From Opitutia bacterium Tous-C4FEB (GTDB lineage Bacteria > Verrucomicrobiota > Verrucomicrobiia > Opitutales > Opitutaceae), in assembly GCA_002304445.1 (NCBI GenBank), contig NEVA01000010.1:62001-126000 (forward strand): a stretch of 64,000 nucleotides of DNA. The letters run 5' to 3'. Every line of letters begins with the position of its first letter. Positions within the stretch are counted from its first letter, which is position 1. The notes under the pieces are model-generated. The model saw only the letters and a list, made by a program, of their open reading frames with translations. It searched no databases and was not told the DNA's origin. Below, one piece after another: positions 9,506 through 18,190 of the stretch. A program made the translations under genes and the position numbers.

Positions 9506-11008
9506 TTAGGCGAGCTGCGGGATCGAGAACGCCCCGCGACCCGTGCGCTTGTGCAGCGGATTCTTGTTGGCCGCATCGACCAACACTTGATCGGAGCCGA
9601 CAAACATTTCGGTCTTGTTGTCGAACTTCAGCAACGGACCTTTGACGACCTGCACCGTGGAGAGGTCCACGTCGTTCGCGCGCAAATGATCCAGCGTGCG
9701 ACCGTAGGCCTCGCTCGTCGGCAGATCCCAAGCGATCGATTCGCGCAGGGCCGCGTTCGATTTTTCGGCGCCGAGCAGGTAGGAAACATTGCCCATATGG
9801 CAGAGCGCCGAGGAGAAATGCGCCTCTTCAATGAGGCCGACGGTGACTTTGCGGTTCTGAACGGCCTTCACGAAGTTCGCCCGGTGCGATCCGTTGCCGC
9901 CCTTGGTGAGCGCCATAATCCGCTTGTTGTCGTTGTCGTAGATGTTCGCGTTGCCGGTCTCGGCCACCGTGACGTAGCCGCCCTCGCACTGCACGATTAC
10001 GCCGACACGCGAACCGCGGAAAGCATCCATGGCCTTCATGCCCGTCTTGGCGGGCAGACCGCGCACTTCAAAAATCAATGGCGCTTTGGCGTAGCCAAAC
10101 GTCGTGATCAGGGTGTTCGGGGTCTCGGCGTCATCTTGGTAGCCAAAACGGCCGCCTACGCTCATCACCGACGCCGGCAGACCGGGCTCGCCGAGGAACC
10201 AGCGCGCGACGTCTACTTGGTGAATGCCTTGGTTGGTGATATCGCCGCCGCCGTAGTTCCAGATCCAGTGCCAATCGTAGTGCACCGGACCGCCGCGCGG
10301 GCCGTTGCGCCGTGGCGGCGTAAGATCCGCCGGACCCGTCCAAAGATCGTAGTCGATCGAAGCCGGCACCGCCTGCGGCCCCGTGGTGCGACCGATGCTC
10401 TCGCGCAGTTTGTAGCACAGACCGCGCGCATATTGGATTTTGCCCAATTTGCCCGAGCGCACGTAGGCGATGGCCTCCATGATATCGAGCGATGAACGGT
10501 TTTGCGTGCCCGCCTGCACGATATTCTTGGAATACTTTGCCGCCGCCGCGACCGCTTGGCGGCCTTCCCAAGTATTGTGTGAGACCGGTTTCTCGACGTA
10601 GACATCCTTGCCGGCCTGCAAACCCCAAATCGTCTGGATTGCGTGCTGGTGATTCGGCGTGCCGAGCACGATCGCATCGATATTTTTGTTCTCCAGCAGC
10701 TTTCGGTAGTCGATGTAAGTCTCCACTTTTACGCCGGCTTTTTCACACTCGGCCGTGCGCTTGGCCAGGACCTCGGAGTCCACGTCGCAGAGCGCGACGA
10801 GCCGCGCGCCGGGCAGCTTGTTGATGTAATCGCGCATGTGGCCGGCGCCCTGCGCGTTGATACCGACGACGGCGACACGGATGTCACCCGCAGCGCTACC
10901 GGCTGCGGGAGCAACCTGGCCGTAAAGCCGGGAAGAACCGGCGACGAGCGCGGCGCCGCTGCCAATAAGTGACGTTTTAAGGAAGTCTTTGCGGGACCAA
11001 GTTTTCAT
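9506..11008 (-). CDS. Gfo/Idh/MocA family oxidoreductase with Tat-like leader
   Basis: MKTWSRKDFLKTSLIGSGAALVAGSS leader; IRVAVVGINAQGAGH Rossmann; GKDVYVEKPVSH. Confidence 0.93.
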   Translation of the reverse strand: MKTWSRKDFLKTSLIGSGAALVAGSSRLYGQVAPAAGSAAGDIRVAVVGINAQGAGHMRDYINKLPGARLVALCDVDSEVLAKRTAECEKAGVKVETYIDYRKLLENKNIDAIVLGTPNHQHAIQTIWGLQAGKDVYVEKPVSHNTWEGRQAVAAAAKYSKNIVQAGTQNRSSLDIMEAIAYVRSGKLGKIQYARGLCYKLRESIGRTTGPQAVPASIDYDLWTGPADLTPPRRNGPRGGPVHYDWHWIWNYGGGDITNQGIHQVDVARWFLGEPGLPASVMSVGGRFGYQDDAETPNTLITTFGYAKAPLIFEVRGLPAKTGMKAMDAFRGSRVGVIVQCEGGYVTVAETGNANIYDNDNKRIMALTKGGNGSHRANFVKAVQNRKVTVGLIEEAHFSSALCHMGNVSYLLGAEKSNAALRESIAWDLPTSEAYGRTLDHLRANDVDLSTVQVVKGPLLKFDNKTEMFVGSDQVLVDAANKNPLHKRTGRGAFSIPQLA

Positions 11009-11270
11009 GGGGATGTGTGGTTGAAGCGAAAAAAGAACCGCGGTTGCGGCGATTGGGACTCGGGGAGGAGACGAACTAAAACTCAAACCGTTGCGATCCA
11101 CCGTGCACCGTCGAGACCATTTTTCAACCCCGATTCGGACTACTGTCCGAAATCCGCCAAAACGTCGCCACCTCCAGCCGAAACGCTCATTTTCGTCGCC
11201 CGACGCTAGGTCCACCGCCCGTCCGCGCCTCCGCTTGCGCTCCCCGCCTGAGCCGCGTTCACTGTCACAC

Positions 11271-11738
11271 ATGAATCGCTGGCTCGCCCTCGTCCTCTTT
11301 ATCATCGCCGCTTTCACCGCCGCCGCTGTGGGCGGCCTCGCGACCGGCTCCAGCGTCACGACTTGGTATCTCACAATCAACAAACCATCCTGGAATCCCC
11401 CGGGCTGGGTCTTCGGCCCGGTCTGGTCGGCGCTCTATCTAATGATGGCGGTCGCCGCGTGGCGCGTCTGGCTGAAGCGCACCGAGCCCGGCGCCACGCT
11501 CACCCTCCGCCTCTGGTTCGTGCAACTCGGCCTCAACCTCCTCTGGTCCGTGCTCTTTTTCGGCCTGCGGCGCCCCGATCTCGCCCTCTTGGAAATCGTC
11601 CTCCTGTGGTCCGTGCTCGCCGTCCTCCAATTCCGACTCGCCCGTTTCGACCGCCCCGCCGCGCTGCTCTGGGCACCGTATCTCGCTTGGGTCTCCTTCG
11701 CGACGTTCCTCAACTTCACCCTCTGGCGGCTCAACTGA
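11271..11738 (+). CDS. TspO/MBR family protein
   Basis: TM-rich; NKPSWNPPGWVFGPVWSALYLMMAVAAWRVW; FGLRRPDLAL. Confidence 0.93.
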   Translation: MNRWLALVLFIIAAFTAAAVGGLATGSSVTTWYLTINKPSWNPPGWVFGPVWSALYLMMAVAAWRVWLKRTEPGATLTLRLWFVQLGLNLLWSVLFFGLRRPDLALLEIVLLWSVLAVLQFRLARFDRPAALLWAPYLAWVSFATFLNFTLWRLN

Positions 11739-11758
11739 CGCGCCCCTGTTTCTCATCC

Positions 11759-12148
11759 ATGAAATTCGAACACTTCGCCCTCAACGTCCCCGATCCCCGC
11801 GCCCTCGCCGCGTGGTATGTGCGCCACGCCGGTTGGCAGATCGCCCGCGCCCAACTCGAAGCACCCTACAAACACTTCCTCGCCGACGAGTCCGGCCGCG
11901 TAACGCTCGAAATTTACCACAACCCCGCCGCCGCCGTCCCCGACTTCGCCGCGGCCCATCCACTCTGCTTCCACGTCGCACTTTACTCGCTCGACGCCCG
12001 CGCCGACTGCGCCCGTTTCCTCGCCGCCGGCGCGACGCACTTCCTCGACGAGCCGCAGCCCGACGGCTCCTTGCTCATCATGCTCCGCGACCCTTGGGGC
12101 ATCCCGCTCCAGCTCTGCCAGCGCGCCCAGCCGTTTCCCGGTTTCTGA
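11759..12148 (+). CDS. VOC family (glyoxalase-like) protein
   Basis: MKFEHFALNVPDPRALAAWYVRHAGW; MLRDPWGIPLQLCQR. Confidence 0.85.
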   Translation: MKFEHFALNVPDPRALAAWYVRHAGWQIARAQLEAPYKHFLADESGRVTLEIYHNPAAAVPDFAAAHPLCFHVALYSLDARADCARFLAAGATHFLDEPQPDGSLLIMLRDPWGIPLQLCQRAQPFPGF

Positions 12149-12213
12149 ACCGAAGGCGCGTCGCTCGCCGACGCCCCTTCAGCTCCGCCCCGGCCAATTG
12201 ACACTCGCGCGCG

Positions 12214-12870
12214 TCACCCGTGCGGGTGGGGCAAAACGTGGAAATACACCGCCGCCCAGTGGCACCCGCTTCCTCCCAGCACAAAGAGATGCCAGATCGC
12301 GTGATGATACGGCAGCCGCTTCCAGAGGTAAAATCCCGCGCCGAGCGTGTAGCAAAGTCCGCCGCCCAGCGGCAGCCCGAGCCCGCCCGTGCCCACCGCC
12401 GCCAACATCGGTTTCAGCACCACCACGACCATCCAACCCATCGCCAGATAGATGACCGTCGAGGTGACCTTAAAACGCCCCGCGAACCAAAACTTCAGCG
12501 CAATCCCCGCCACCGCCAGGCCCCAGATCACCCCGAACAAACTCCAACCCCACGGCCCGCGCAGGCTCACCAACAGAAACGGCGTATACGTACCAGCGAT
12601 CAGCAGAAAAATCGCCGCATGATCGAACTTGCGCAACACCCGCTTCCGGTCCGTCCCCCGCACGCTGTGGTAAAGCGTCGAACTCGTGTAGAGCAGCACA
12701 AGCGCAGCCCCGAAAATCGCAACACTCGTGACGTGCCAAGCCGTGCCCGACGCGGTCGCGACCACCACCATCACCACTAGCCCCACGATGCTCAGCGCCA
12801 CCCCGATCCCGTGCGTGATGGCGTTGGCCAACTCTTCTCTTGGAGTATAAGACGAAGCGATCGCAGCCAT
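12214..12870 (-). CDS. Hemolysin III / PAQR family membrane protein
   Basis: PREELANAITHGIGVALSIVGLV; SSTLYHSVRGTDRKRVLRKFDHAAIFLLIAGTYTPF; HAIWHLFVLGGSGCHWAAV. Confidence 0.93.
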   Translation of the reverse strand: MAAIASSYTPREELANAITHGIGVALSIVGLVVMVVVATASGTAWHVTSVAIFGAALVLLYTSSTLYHSVRGTDRKRVLRKFDHAAIFLLIAGTYTPFLLVSLRGPWGWSLFGVIWGLAVAGIALKFWFAGRFKVTSTVIYLAMGWMVVVVLKPMLAAVGTGGLGLPLGGGLCYTLGAGFYLWKRLPYHHAIWHLFVLGGSGCHWAAVYFHVLPHPHG

Positions 12871-12962
12871 AGCCACAGCCTGCCCGGACTCCCTGCCCGC
12901 GCAAAGGGAAACCTCCGCGCTCCACAGTTGACCCCGTTTTTCCCCTCCCAACCGTCTCCGCC

Positions 12963-13751
12963 ATGTCCTCCGCTCCCGCCCAAAAACTCCTCGGCAAACG
13001 CGCCCTCGTCACCGCCGGCGCCCAAGGCATCGGCCTGGCCATCAGCCGCCACCTGCTCGCCGCCGGCTGCGATGTCTTCGTGCACTACCGCAGCAGCGCC
13101 GAGGGTGCCCGCGCCCTCGCCGCCGAGGCCGCCGCGCTTGGCCGACGCTTTGGCAGCGCCAGCGCCGACCTCACTTCCACCGAAGGCTGCAATCCGCTCG
13201 TGGCCGAGGCCATCGCGTTTCTCGGCGGGCTCGACATCCTGATCAATAACGCCGGCTCCCTCGTCGGCCGCCGCACCTTGCCCGACGCCGACGACGATTT
13301 TTGGGCCGAGGTCATGTCGCTCAACGTCGGCAGCCTGCGCCGCATCACCCGCGCCGCGGCGCCCCACTTGATCGAGTCCGCGAAAACCCGCGGCGGAGCC
13401 AGCATCGTCAACCTCTCGTCGCTCGCCGGCCGCAAGGGCGGACACGCCGGGTCCCTCGCCTACTCCACCGCCAAGGGCGCCGTGCTCACGTTCAGCCGCG
13501 CCCTCGCCAACGAACTCGGACCGCAAGGCGTGCGCGTCAACGCCATCGCCCCCGGTCTCATCCTCGGCACGAGTTTCCACAACACCCATACCACCGCCGC
13601 ATCCGCCCAGGCCACGATCGCAGGTATCCCGCTCGGCCGCGCCGGCCACGCCGACGACGTCGCGCGCGCCGCCATCTTTCTCGCGAGCGAATTCGACGGC
13701 TTCATCACCGGCGCCACCCTCGACATCAACGGCGGTGTCTACTCCGCCTAA
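12963..13751 (+). CDS. SDR family oxidoreductase
   Basis: TAGAQGIGLAI cofactor motif, NNAG, YSTAKGAV catalytic YxxxK. Confidence 0.93.
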   Translation: MSSAPAQKLLGKRALVTAGAQGIGLAISRHLLAAGCDVFVHYRSSAEGARALAAEAAALGRRFGSASADLTSTEGCNPLVAEAIAFLGGLDILINNAGSLVGRRTLPDADDDFWAEVMSLNVGSLRRITRAAAPHLIESAKTRGGASIVNLSSLAGRKGGHAGSLAYSTAKGAVLTFSRALANELGPQGVRVNAIAPGLILGTSFHNTHTTAASAQATIAGIPLGRAGHADDVARAAIFLASEFDGFITGATLDINGGVYSA

Positions 13752-13755
13752 AAAA

Positions 13756-13783
13756 GTAGGGTAGGGTCTCCGACCCGCCCTAC
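13756..13783 (+). repeat. GTAGGGTCTCCGACCCGCCCTAC intergenic repeat just after the SDR gene
   Basis: GTAGGGTAGGGTCTCCGACCCGCCCTAC; related copies at 21535, 21602 (inverted) and 44811. Confidence 0.7.
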
Positions 13784-13797
13784 CTCGGCTCCACTCA

Positions 13798-15429
13798 TCA
13801 CTCCGTCACCAACCGCCAGTTCCCAGTCGGCTCCGTCGGAATCTTCCCACCCTGCTCCACCCAGTCGATGATCAGATCGCGGATCTCGGTGCTCGAGCGC
13901 ATGACCACCAGGCAGTCCTTAAACATCGTGTAACCGCCTCCGCCGTTGACCCGATAGTTGTTGGTCGCGACGCGCAATTTCTTCGCCGGATCAAGCGGCT
14001 GACCCTGCCACTTGAGATCGACGATCCGGTCGCCCAGCGGGCGCCGGAGGTCGAGTGCGTAGCTCACGCCCTCGGCCACGTCGAAATTGTAACCGGGGAT
14101 TCTTGGATCCACCAACTCGGCGGGCGTCTTGCCCGCCTCATGTTCTCGAAAATACCGCGCCGCGTGTTCGAGCGCGGCCTTGATCTGCGCGCCCGTGGCT
14201 TCGACGACGACCAGCGTGTTTTCGTAAATATAAAGACCGGCGATCTCGCGCACTGAAACCGGCCCCGCGGCCACGCGCGCCCGCGCATTGAAACTCGCCG
14301 CCAGCGAGACATCGGCTTTCCCCACGTCGAGCTGCACACGATGAATCAGATCGAGCAGTGCGTTGTCCTTGAACGTTGCGTCCCGCGCCGTGAGTTCGAC
14401 CGCCGACTGGCCGACGATTTTGTTCAACCACGCTTGGGCCGCCGCGTGGTAAGGTTCACCGAGGGCAAGGGTCGCCGGGTCGGCCACGGTCGCGTCCGTC
14501 ACCGGAATCGTGCGTGAGCCTTTTGAAACCACCTGCCAGCGATCTTGGGCGTTTTTCTCCAGAAAAACATCCGCCCGCATGATGCAGTCACCCCAGCGGC
14601 CGGCTTGGGCGAGCAACGCACCGTTGAGATAAAGCGACGAAATTTCCCGGTGCGTGTGCCCCATCGCGATCACGTCGATACCCGGAACGCGCGTGGCGAT
14701 CGCAAGCGCGGCGTTCTCCATCGGCATCTGGCCCGGATTGACTTGGCCGGTGCGCAAATCGGCTTCGATACCCATGTGCATCGCCACGACCACGACATCG
14801 ACCCGCTCCGTCGCCCGCAGGTGCGCAACCCACTTGCGCGCCGAGGCGACCGGATCGCGAAATTCCAATCCGGCAAAATTGTTCGGATTCTCCCAGCTCG
14901 GCACGCTCGGGGTCGTGAGCCCGATGATGCCGACGCGCGCGCCGTTCACCTCCTTGATCAGATACGGCGCAAATGCCGTCTCCTGCGTGCCGACTTTGTA
15001 GGTATTGGCCGAAAGCCACGGGAACGAGGCTTCGCGCCGCGCTTTCTCGAACACGGCGAGACCGAAATTGTATTCGTGATTGCCGATGGCCAGCGCGTCG
15101 AACTTCAGCGCGCTCATCGTCAACATCATCGGATCGGGCGGCAGGTTGTTCTTCCGATTGTGGAAATACGCCAGCGGCGTGCCCTGAATCGTGTCGCCCG
15201 AGTCGATGAGGATCAGGTTCGGGTCGTCCTTGCGCGCCTGCCGGATCAGCGTCGCCGCCTTCGCAAGTCCGACGTTCGACGGCCGGTTCGTAAAATAGTC
15301 GATCGGGAAAATGTTTCCGTGGAGATCCGTGGTCGAGATGATCGTCACCCGCGTGCGATCACCGGGCGCAGACCAGAGCACTCCGGCACCTGCACCGATC
15401 AGCAGAAAGAAACGGAGCGAAGAATTCAT
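13798..15429 (-). CDS. Bifunctional metallophosphatase / 5'-nucleotidase
   Basis: ISTTDLHGNIFP, IDSGDTIQGTPL, IGNHEYNFG, GHTHRE; C-terminal nucleotidase domain. Confidence 0.92.
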   Translation of the reverse strand: MNSSLRFFLLIGAGAGVLWSAPGDRTRVTIISTTDLHGNIFPIDYFTNRPSNVGLAKAATLIRQARKDDPNLILIDSGDTIQGTPLAYFHNRKNNLPPDPMMLTMSALKFDALAIGNHEYNFGLAVFEKARREASFPWLSANTYKVGTQETAFAPYLIKEVNGARVGIIGLTTPSVPSWENPNNFAGLEFRDPVASARKWVAHLRATERVDVVVVAMHMGIEADLRTGQVNPGQMPMENAALAIATRVPGIDVIAMGHTHREISSLYLNGALLAQAGRWGDCIMRADVFLEKNAQDRWQVVSKGSRTIPVTDATVADPATLALGEPYHAAAQAWLNKIVGQSAVELTARDATFKDNALLDLIHRVQLDVGKADVSLAASFNARARVAAGPVSVREIAGLYIYENTLVVVEATGAQIKAALEHAARYFREHEAGKTPAELVDPRIPGYNFDVAEGVSYALDLRRPLGDRIVDLKWQGQPLDPAKKLRVATNNYRVNGGGGYTMFKDCLVVMRSSTEIRDLIIDWVEQGGKIPTEPTGNWRLVTE

Positions 15430-15437
15430 GTCCGGGA

Positions 15438-16493
15438 CTACTGCACAGCCCGGGCCACGTTGCCAACCGGTTTAAACCGGGGATCACGCCCTTGCAGTTC
15501 CTCCCACAGCTCCTGCGGGCTCACCCGCCGGTCCCGCGAACGGTTCACCCACTCGATCTCTGTCGGTGCTTCTGGCGCGGTGAAGCGAATACCCCAAATC
15601 GGGTCGAAGGCCTCCGTCGAGAGCGAGTAGCGCATGTCGCCCAACACCGATGCGTCGCTCGGGCTGCGCGCGACCCAGTCTTCGGAAAACCACGCGAAGC
15701 GCGCAAACGACCTCCGCCGGTCCCGCGCCCGCTCGGCCGCCGTCAGTTCGCCCGCACCCACCGTGGCGAGCGCCCACCCGCCGCGCACCGTGGCGCCGCC
15801 TGCGAGACCGACCCGGATGCGGTCGGCGTGGATCTTGCCGCCGTGCTCGTAGAGCGCCCGCCACACGAGGACGTTGCCCAGCGTCGGCATCACCTCGAAC
15901 CGCGTCGGCGTATGTCCGCGTGAAGCCGCGACCGCCGCCTGCGCTCCGACCGCCCGCGTATGTTGCACCACGCCCAATCCCAGATACCCCGCCGCGACGA
16001 TCAGCCCGGCCAACGCCGCCCCCGGTCGCGCACGGATGAGTGCAACGCTCAGCCCGATCACAAGCGCGAGCGTGAACACGGGATCTACCACCGCGATGAA
16101 ATCCCAGCCGAAACGCTCATCCGTAAACGGCCACATCAACTGCGTGCCATAGCTCGTCGCCGAATCGAGCAGACAATGGCTCACCCACGCCGCCAGCGCG
16201 CAGGCCCAGACTGCGCCGAGATGCCCGCGCCACCGCTCCCGCCAAGACCGATAGACCAACAGCAATCCCACGACGAGTGCCGCGCCCACCGGCGCAAACG
16301 GCAGCGCGTGGGTGAAGTGCCGGTGATACTCTACTGCGATCAACGGATCGGCGGCGCTCCCGATCAAAACATCCAGATCCGGCGCCGCGCCCGCGAGTGC
16401 GCCCACGCCCGCCGCCGTCGCCCGGCCAAGCCGACGACCGAAACAGAAATAACCGAAGCTGGCCCCGAGGAGCGTGTGAGTGAGCGGATCCAC
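15438..16493 (-). CDS. Metal-dependent membrane hydrolase (YdjM/DUF457-like)
   Basis: GTG start; MDPLTHTLLGASFGY, HRHFTHALPFAP, ASHCLLDSATSYGTQLMWPF. Confidence 0.88.
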   Translation of the reverse strand: MDPLTHTLLGASFGYFCFGRRLGRATAAGVGALAGAAPDLDVLIGSAADPLIAVEYHRHFTHALPFAPVGAALVVGLLLVYRSWRERWRGHLGAVWACALAAWVSHCLLDSATSYGTQLMWPFTDERFGWDFIAVVDPVFTLALVIGLSVALIRARPGAALAGLIVAAGYLGLGVVQHTRAVGAQAAVAASRGHTPTRFEVMPTLGNVLVWRALYEHGGKIHADRIRVGLAGGATVRGGWALATVGAGELTAAERARDRRRSFARFAWFSEDWVARSPSDASVLGDMRYSLSTEAFDPIWGIRFTAPEAPTEIEWVNRSRDRRVSPQELWEELQGRDPRFKPVGNVARAVQ

Positions 16494-16554
16494 GACCGTC
16501 GGACGAAACCCGGTCTAACTCCGGTTGCAACTTCGCCTCCGTGAACGGACCAAC

Positions 16555-18117
16555 TTAGTTTTCCAAGGTCGCACGCTTCACTGCTTCGCGCTCGGGCCAG
16601 AGGGTTCGCGTCGCCCACGCCACGCCGAGCGTCACCGCCGCTCCGATGACGGTGAACCACGGCCAGAACACCTCTCCGCCGAACGTCGCCCGCCACCACG
16701 GCTGCAACGCGGGCAGGGTTGCCGGCCAATAAATGCAGTTCATCACCACCAGCGATGCGATCATCCCCGCCATCGTCGCGCGGGCTCCGAGACGCCGCCA
16801 AAACAGCGCGATCACGAGCGATCCGAGCAACGCTCCCGCCGTGAGCCCGCGCAGGGAAAACGCGACGTTCAGCACAAATGTCACCTCGCGCGTGAGCCAC
16901 GCCACGAAGATCAGCGCGCCCGCCCAAAAAACCGACGACGCCTTGCTTAACCGCAGGAAAAACGCCTCGTCGCGGTGCTTCAAAATCGGGCGGATAAAAT
17001 CCATCGTCGAGACCGACGCCAGCGCCGAAATCGCCGAGCTGATCGACGACATCGCGGCGGACAAAATCGCGACGATCAGAAAACCGCGCATGATGTGCGG
17101 CACTTCCGTCATCATGAAGATCGGGAAGATAAAATCGTTGGACTTGATCCCGGGTGCCGCCTCCGGAAGCGCGATTTGGAATGGGTGGTGTTGGTAAAAA
17201 ACCCAGAGCATCACGCCCACGAGCAGGAAAATCAGGAACAGCGGAAAGATCAGAACCGCGCTAAAGATGAGCGCCTTGCGACCTTCCGCGACGTTCGCGC
17301 AAGAGAGGACCCGCTGGACGATCGACTGCTCGGCGCCATGGGTGGACACCACGAGCACCGTCCCGCCGATGATTCCCATCCAGATATTAAAAGGCGCGGA
17401 GAACGTGAAATCCGAATTGAAGAACGCCAACTTCCCCGCTGCGCCCGCCTCACTCAGCGCCGCGCTCCAACCGCCGTCGATCAACGTGGGAATATAAAAC
17501 AGCGCATACAACCCGCCGCCGATGAACAGCAACATCTGCACCGCATCCGTCCACACGACCGCCGTCATCCCGCCGACATAGGTATAAACCAGCGAGAGCA
17601 CCACGAAGAGCAGGATGGCCCCAAGGATCGGATCGACGAGCCCGCCGAGGCTGCACACCTCGTCGCCGAGCATCAACCGGACCGGAATGCAGGCGACGAA
17701 CACGCGCACGCCCGCCGACAGCGTTTCCAGAAATAGAAAAAACGAACCGGCCAGACGACGCGGCCCGCGCCCGAGGTGCTGCTCGAGCAATTGGTACGGC
17801 GAATAAATTTCACCCTTCAGGTAGTGCGGAACCATCACCACCGCGAGAATCACGCGGGCGATCACGTAGCCGACGATCATCTGAAGGAAGAGCATGTTTC
17901 CGCCGTAAGCGATCGCCGGCACCCCGATGATGGTGAGCGCGCTCGTCTCGGTCGCGACGATCGAAGAACCGATGCCCCACCACGGGATGTTCCGACCCCC
18001 GAGAAAATAGTCGCGCGTGTTGTGCTGATTTTTCCCAAACCGCAGCCCGAGCCAAGTCACGCCGCCGAGATAAAGAACGATGACGAGCCAGTCACCTAAG
18101 TTGAAATAGCTGTTCAT
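16555..18117 (-). CDS. Sodium:solute symporter (SSS family)
   Basis: GLRFGKNQHNTRDYFLGGRNIPWWGIGSSIVATETSALTIIG; about 13 hydrophobic segments. Confidence 0.92.
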   Translation of the reverse strand: MNSYFNLGDWLVIVLYLGGVTWLGLRFGKNQHNTRDYFLGGRNIPWWGIGSSIVATETSALTIIGVPAIAYGGNMLFLQMIVGYVIARVILAVVMVPHYLKGEIYSPYQLLEQHLGRGPRRLAGSFFLFLETLSAGVRVFVACIPVRLMLGDEVCSLGGLVDPILGAILLFVVLSLVYTYVGGMTAVVWTDAVQMLLFIGGGLYALFYIPTLIDGGWSAALSEAGAAGKLAFFNSDFTFSAPFNIWMGIIGGTVLVVSTHGAEQSIVQRVLSCANVAEGRKALIFSAVLIFPLFLIFLLVGVMLWVFYQHHPFQIALPEAAPGIKSNDFIFPIFMMTEVPHIMRGFLIVAILSAAMSSISSAISALASVSTMDFIRPILKHRDEAFFLRLSKASSVFWAGALIFVAWLTREVTFVLNVAFSLRGLTAGALLGSLVIALFWRRLGARATMAGMIASLVVMNCIYWPATLPALQPWWRATFGGEVFWPWFTVIGAAVTLGVAWATRTLWPEREAVKRATLEN

Positions 18118-18190
18118 GGGGCGCCGGTATCACGCGAAAACTCGTTTGGGTTGGCGAGGAGTTTTCTGGCACCGCCCGCGGCCCCGACCC

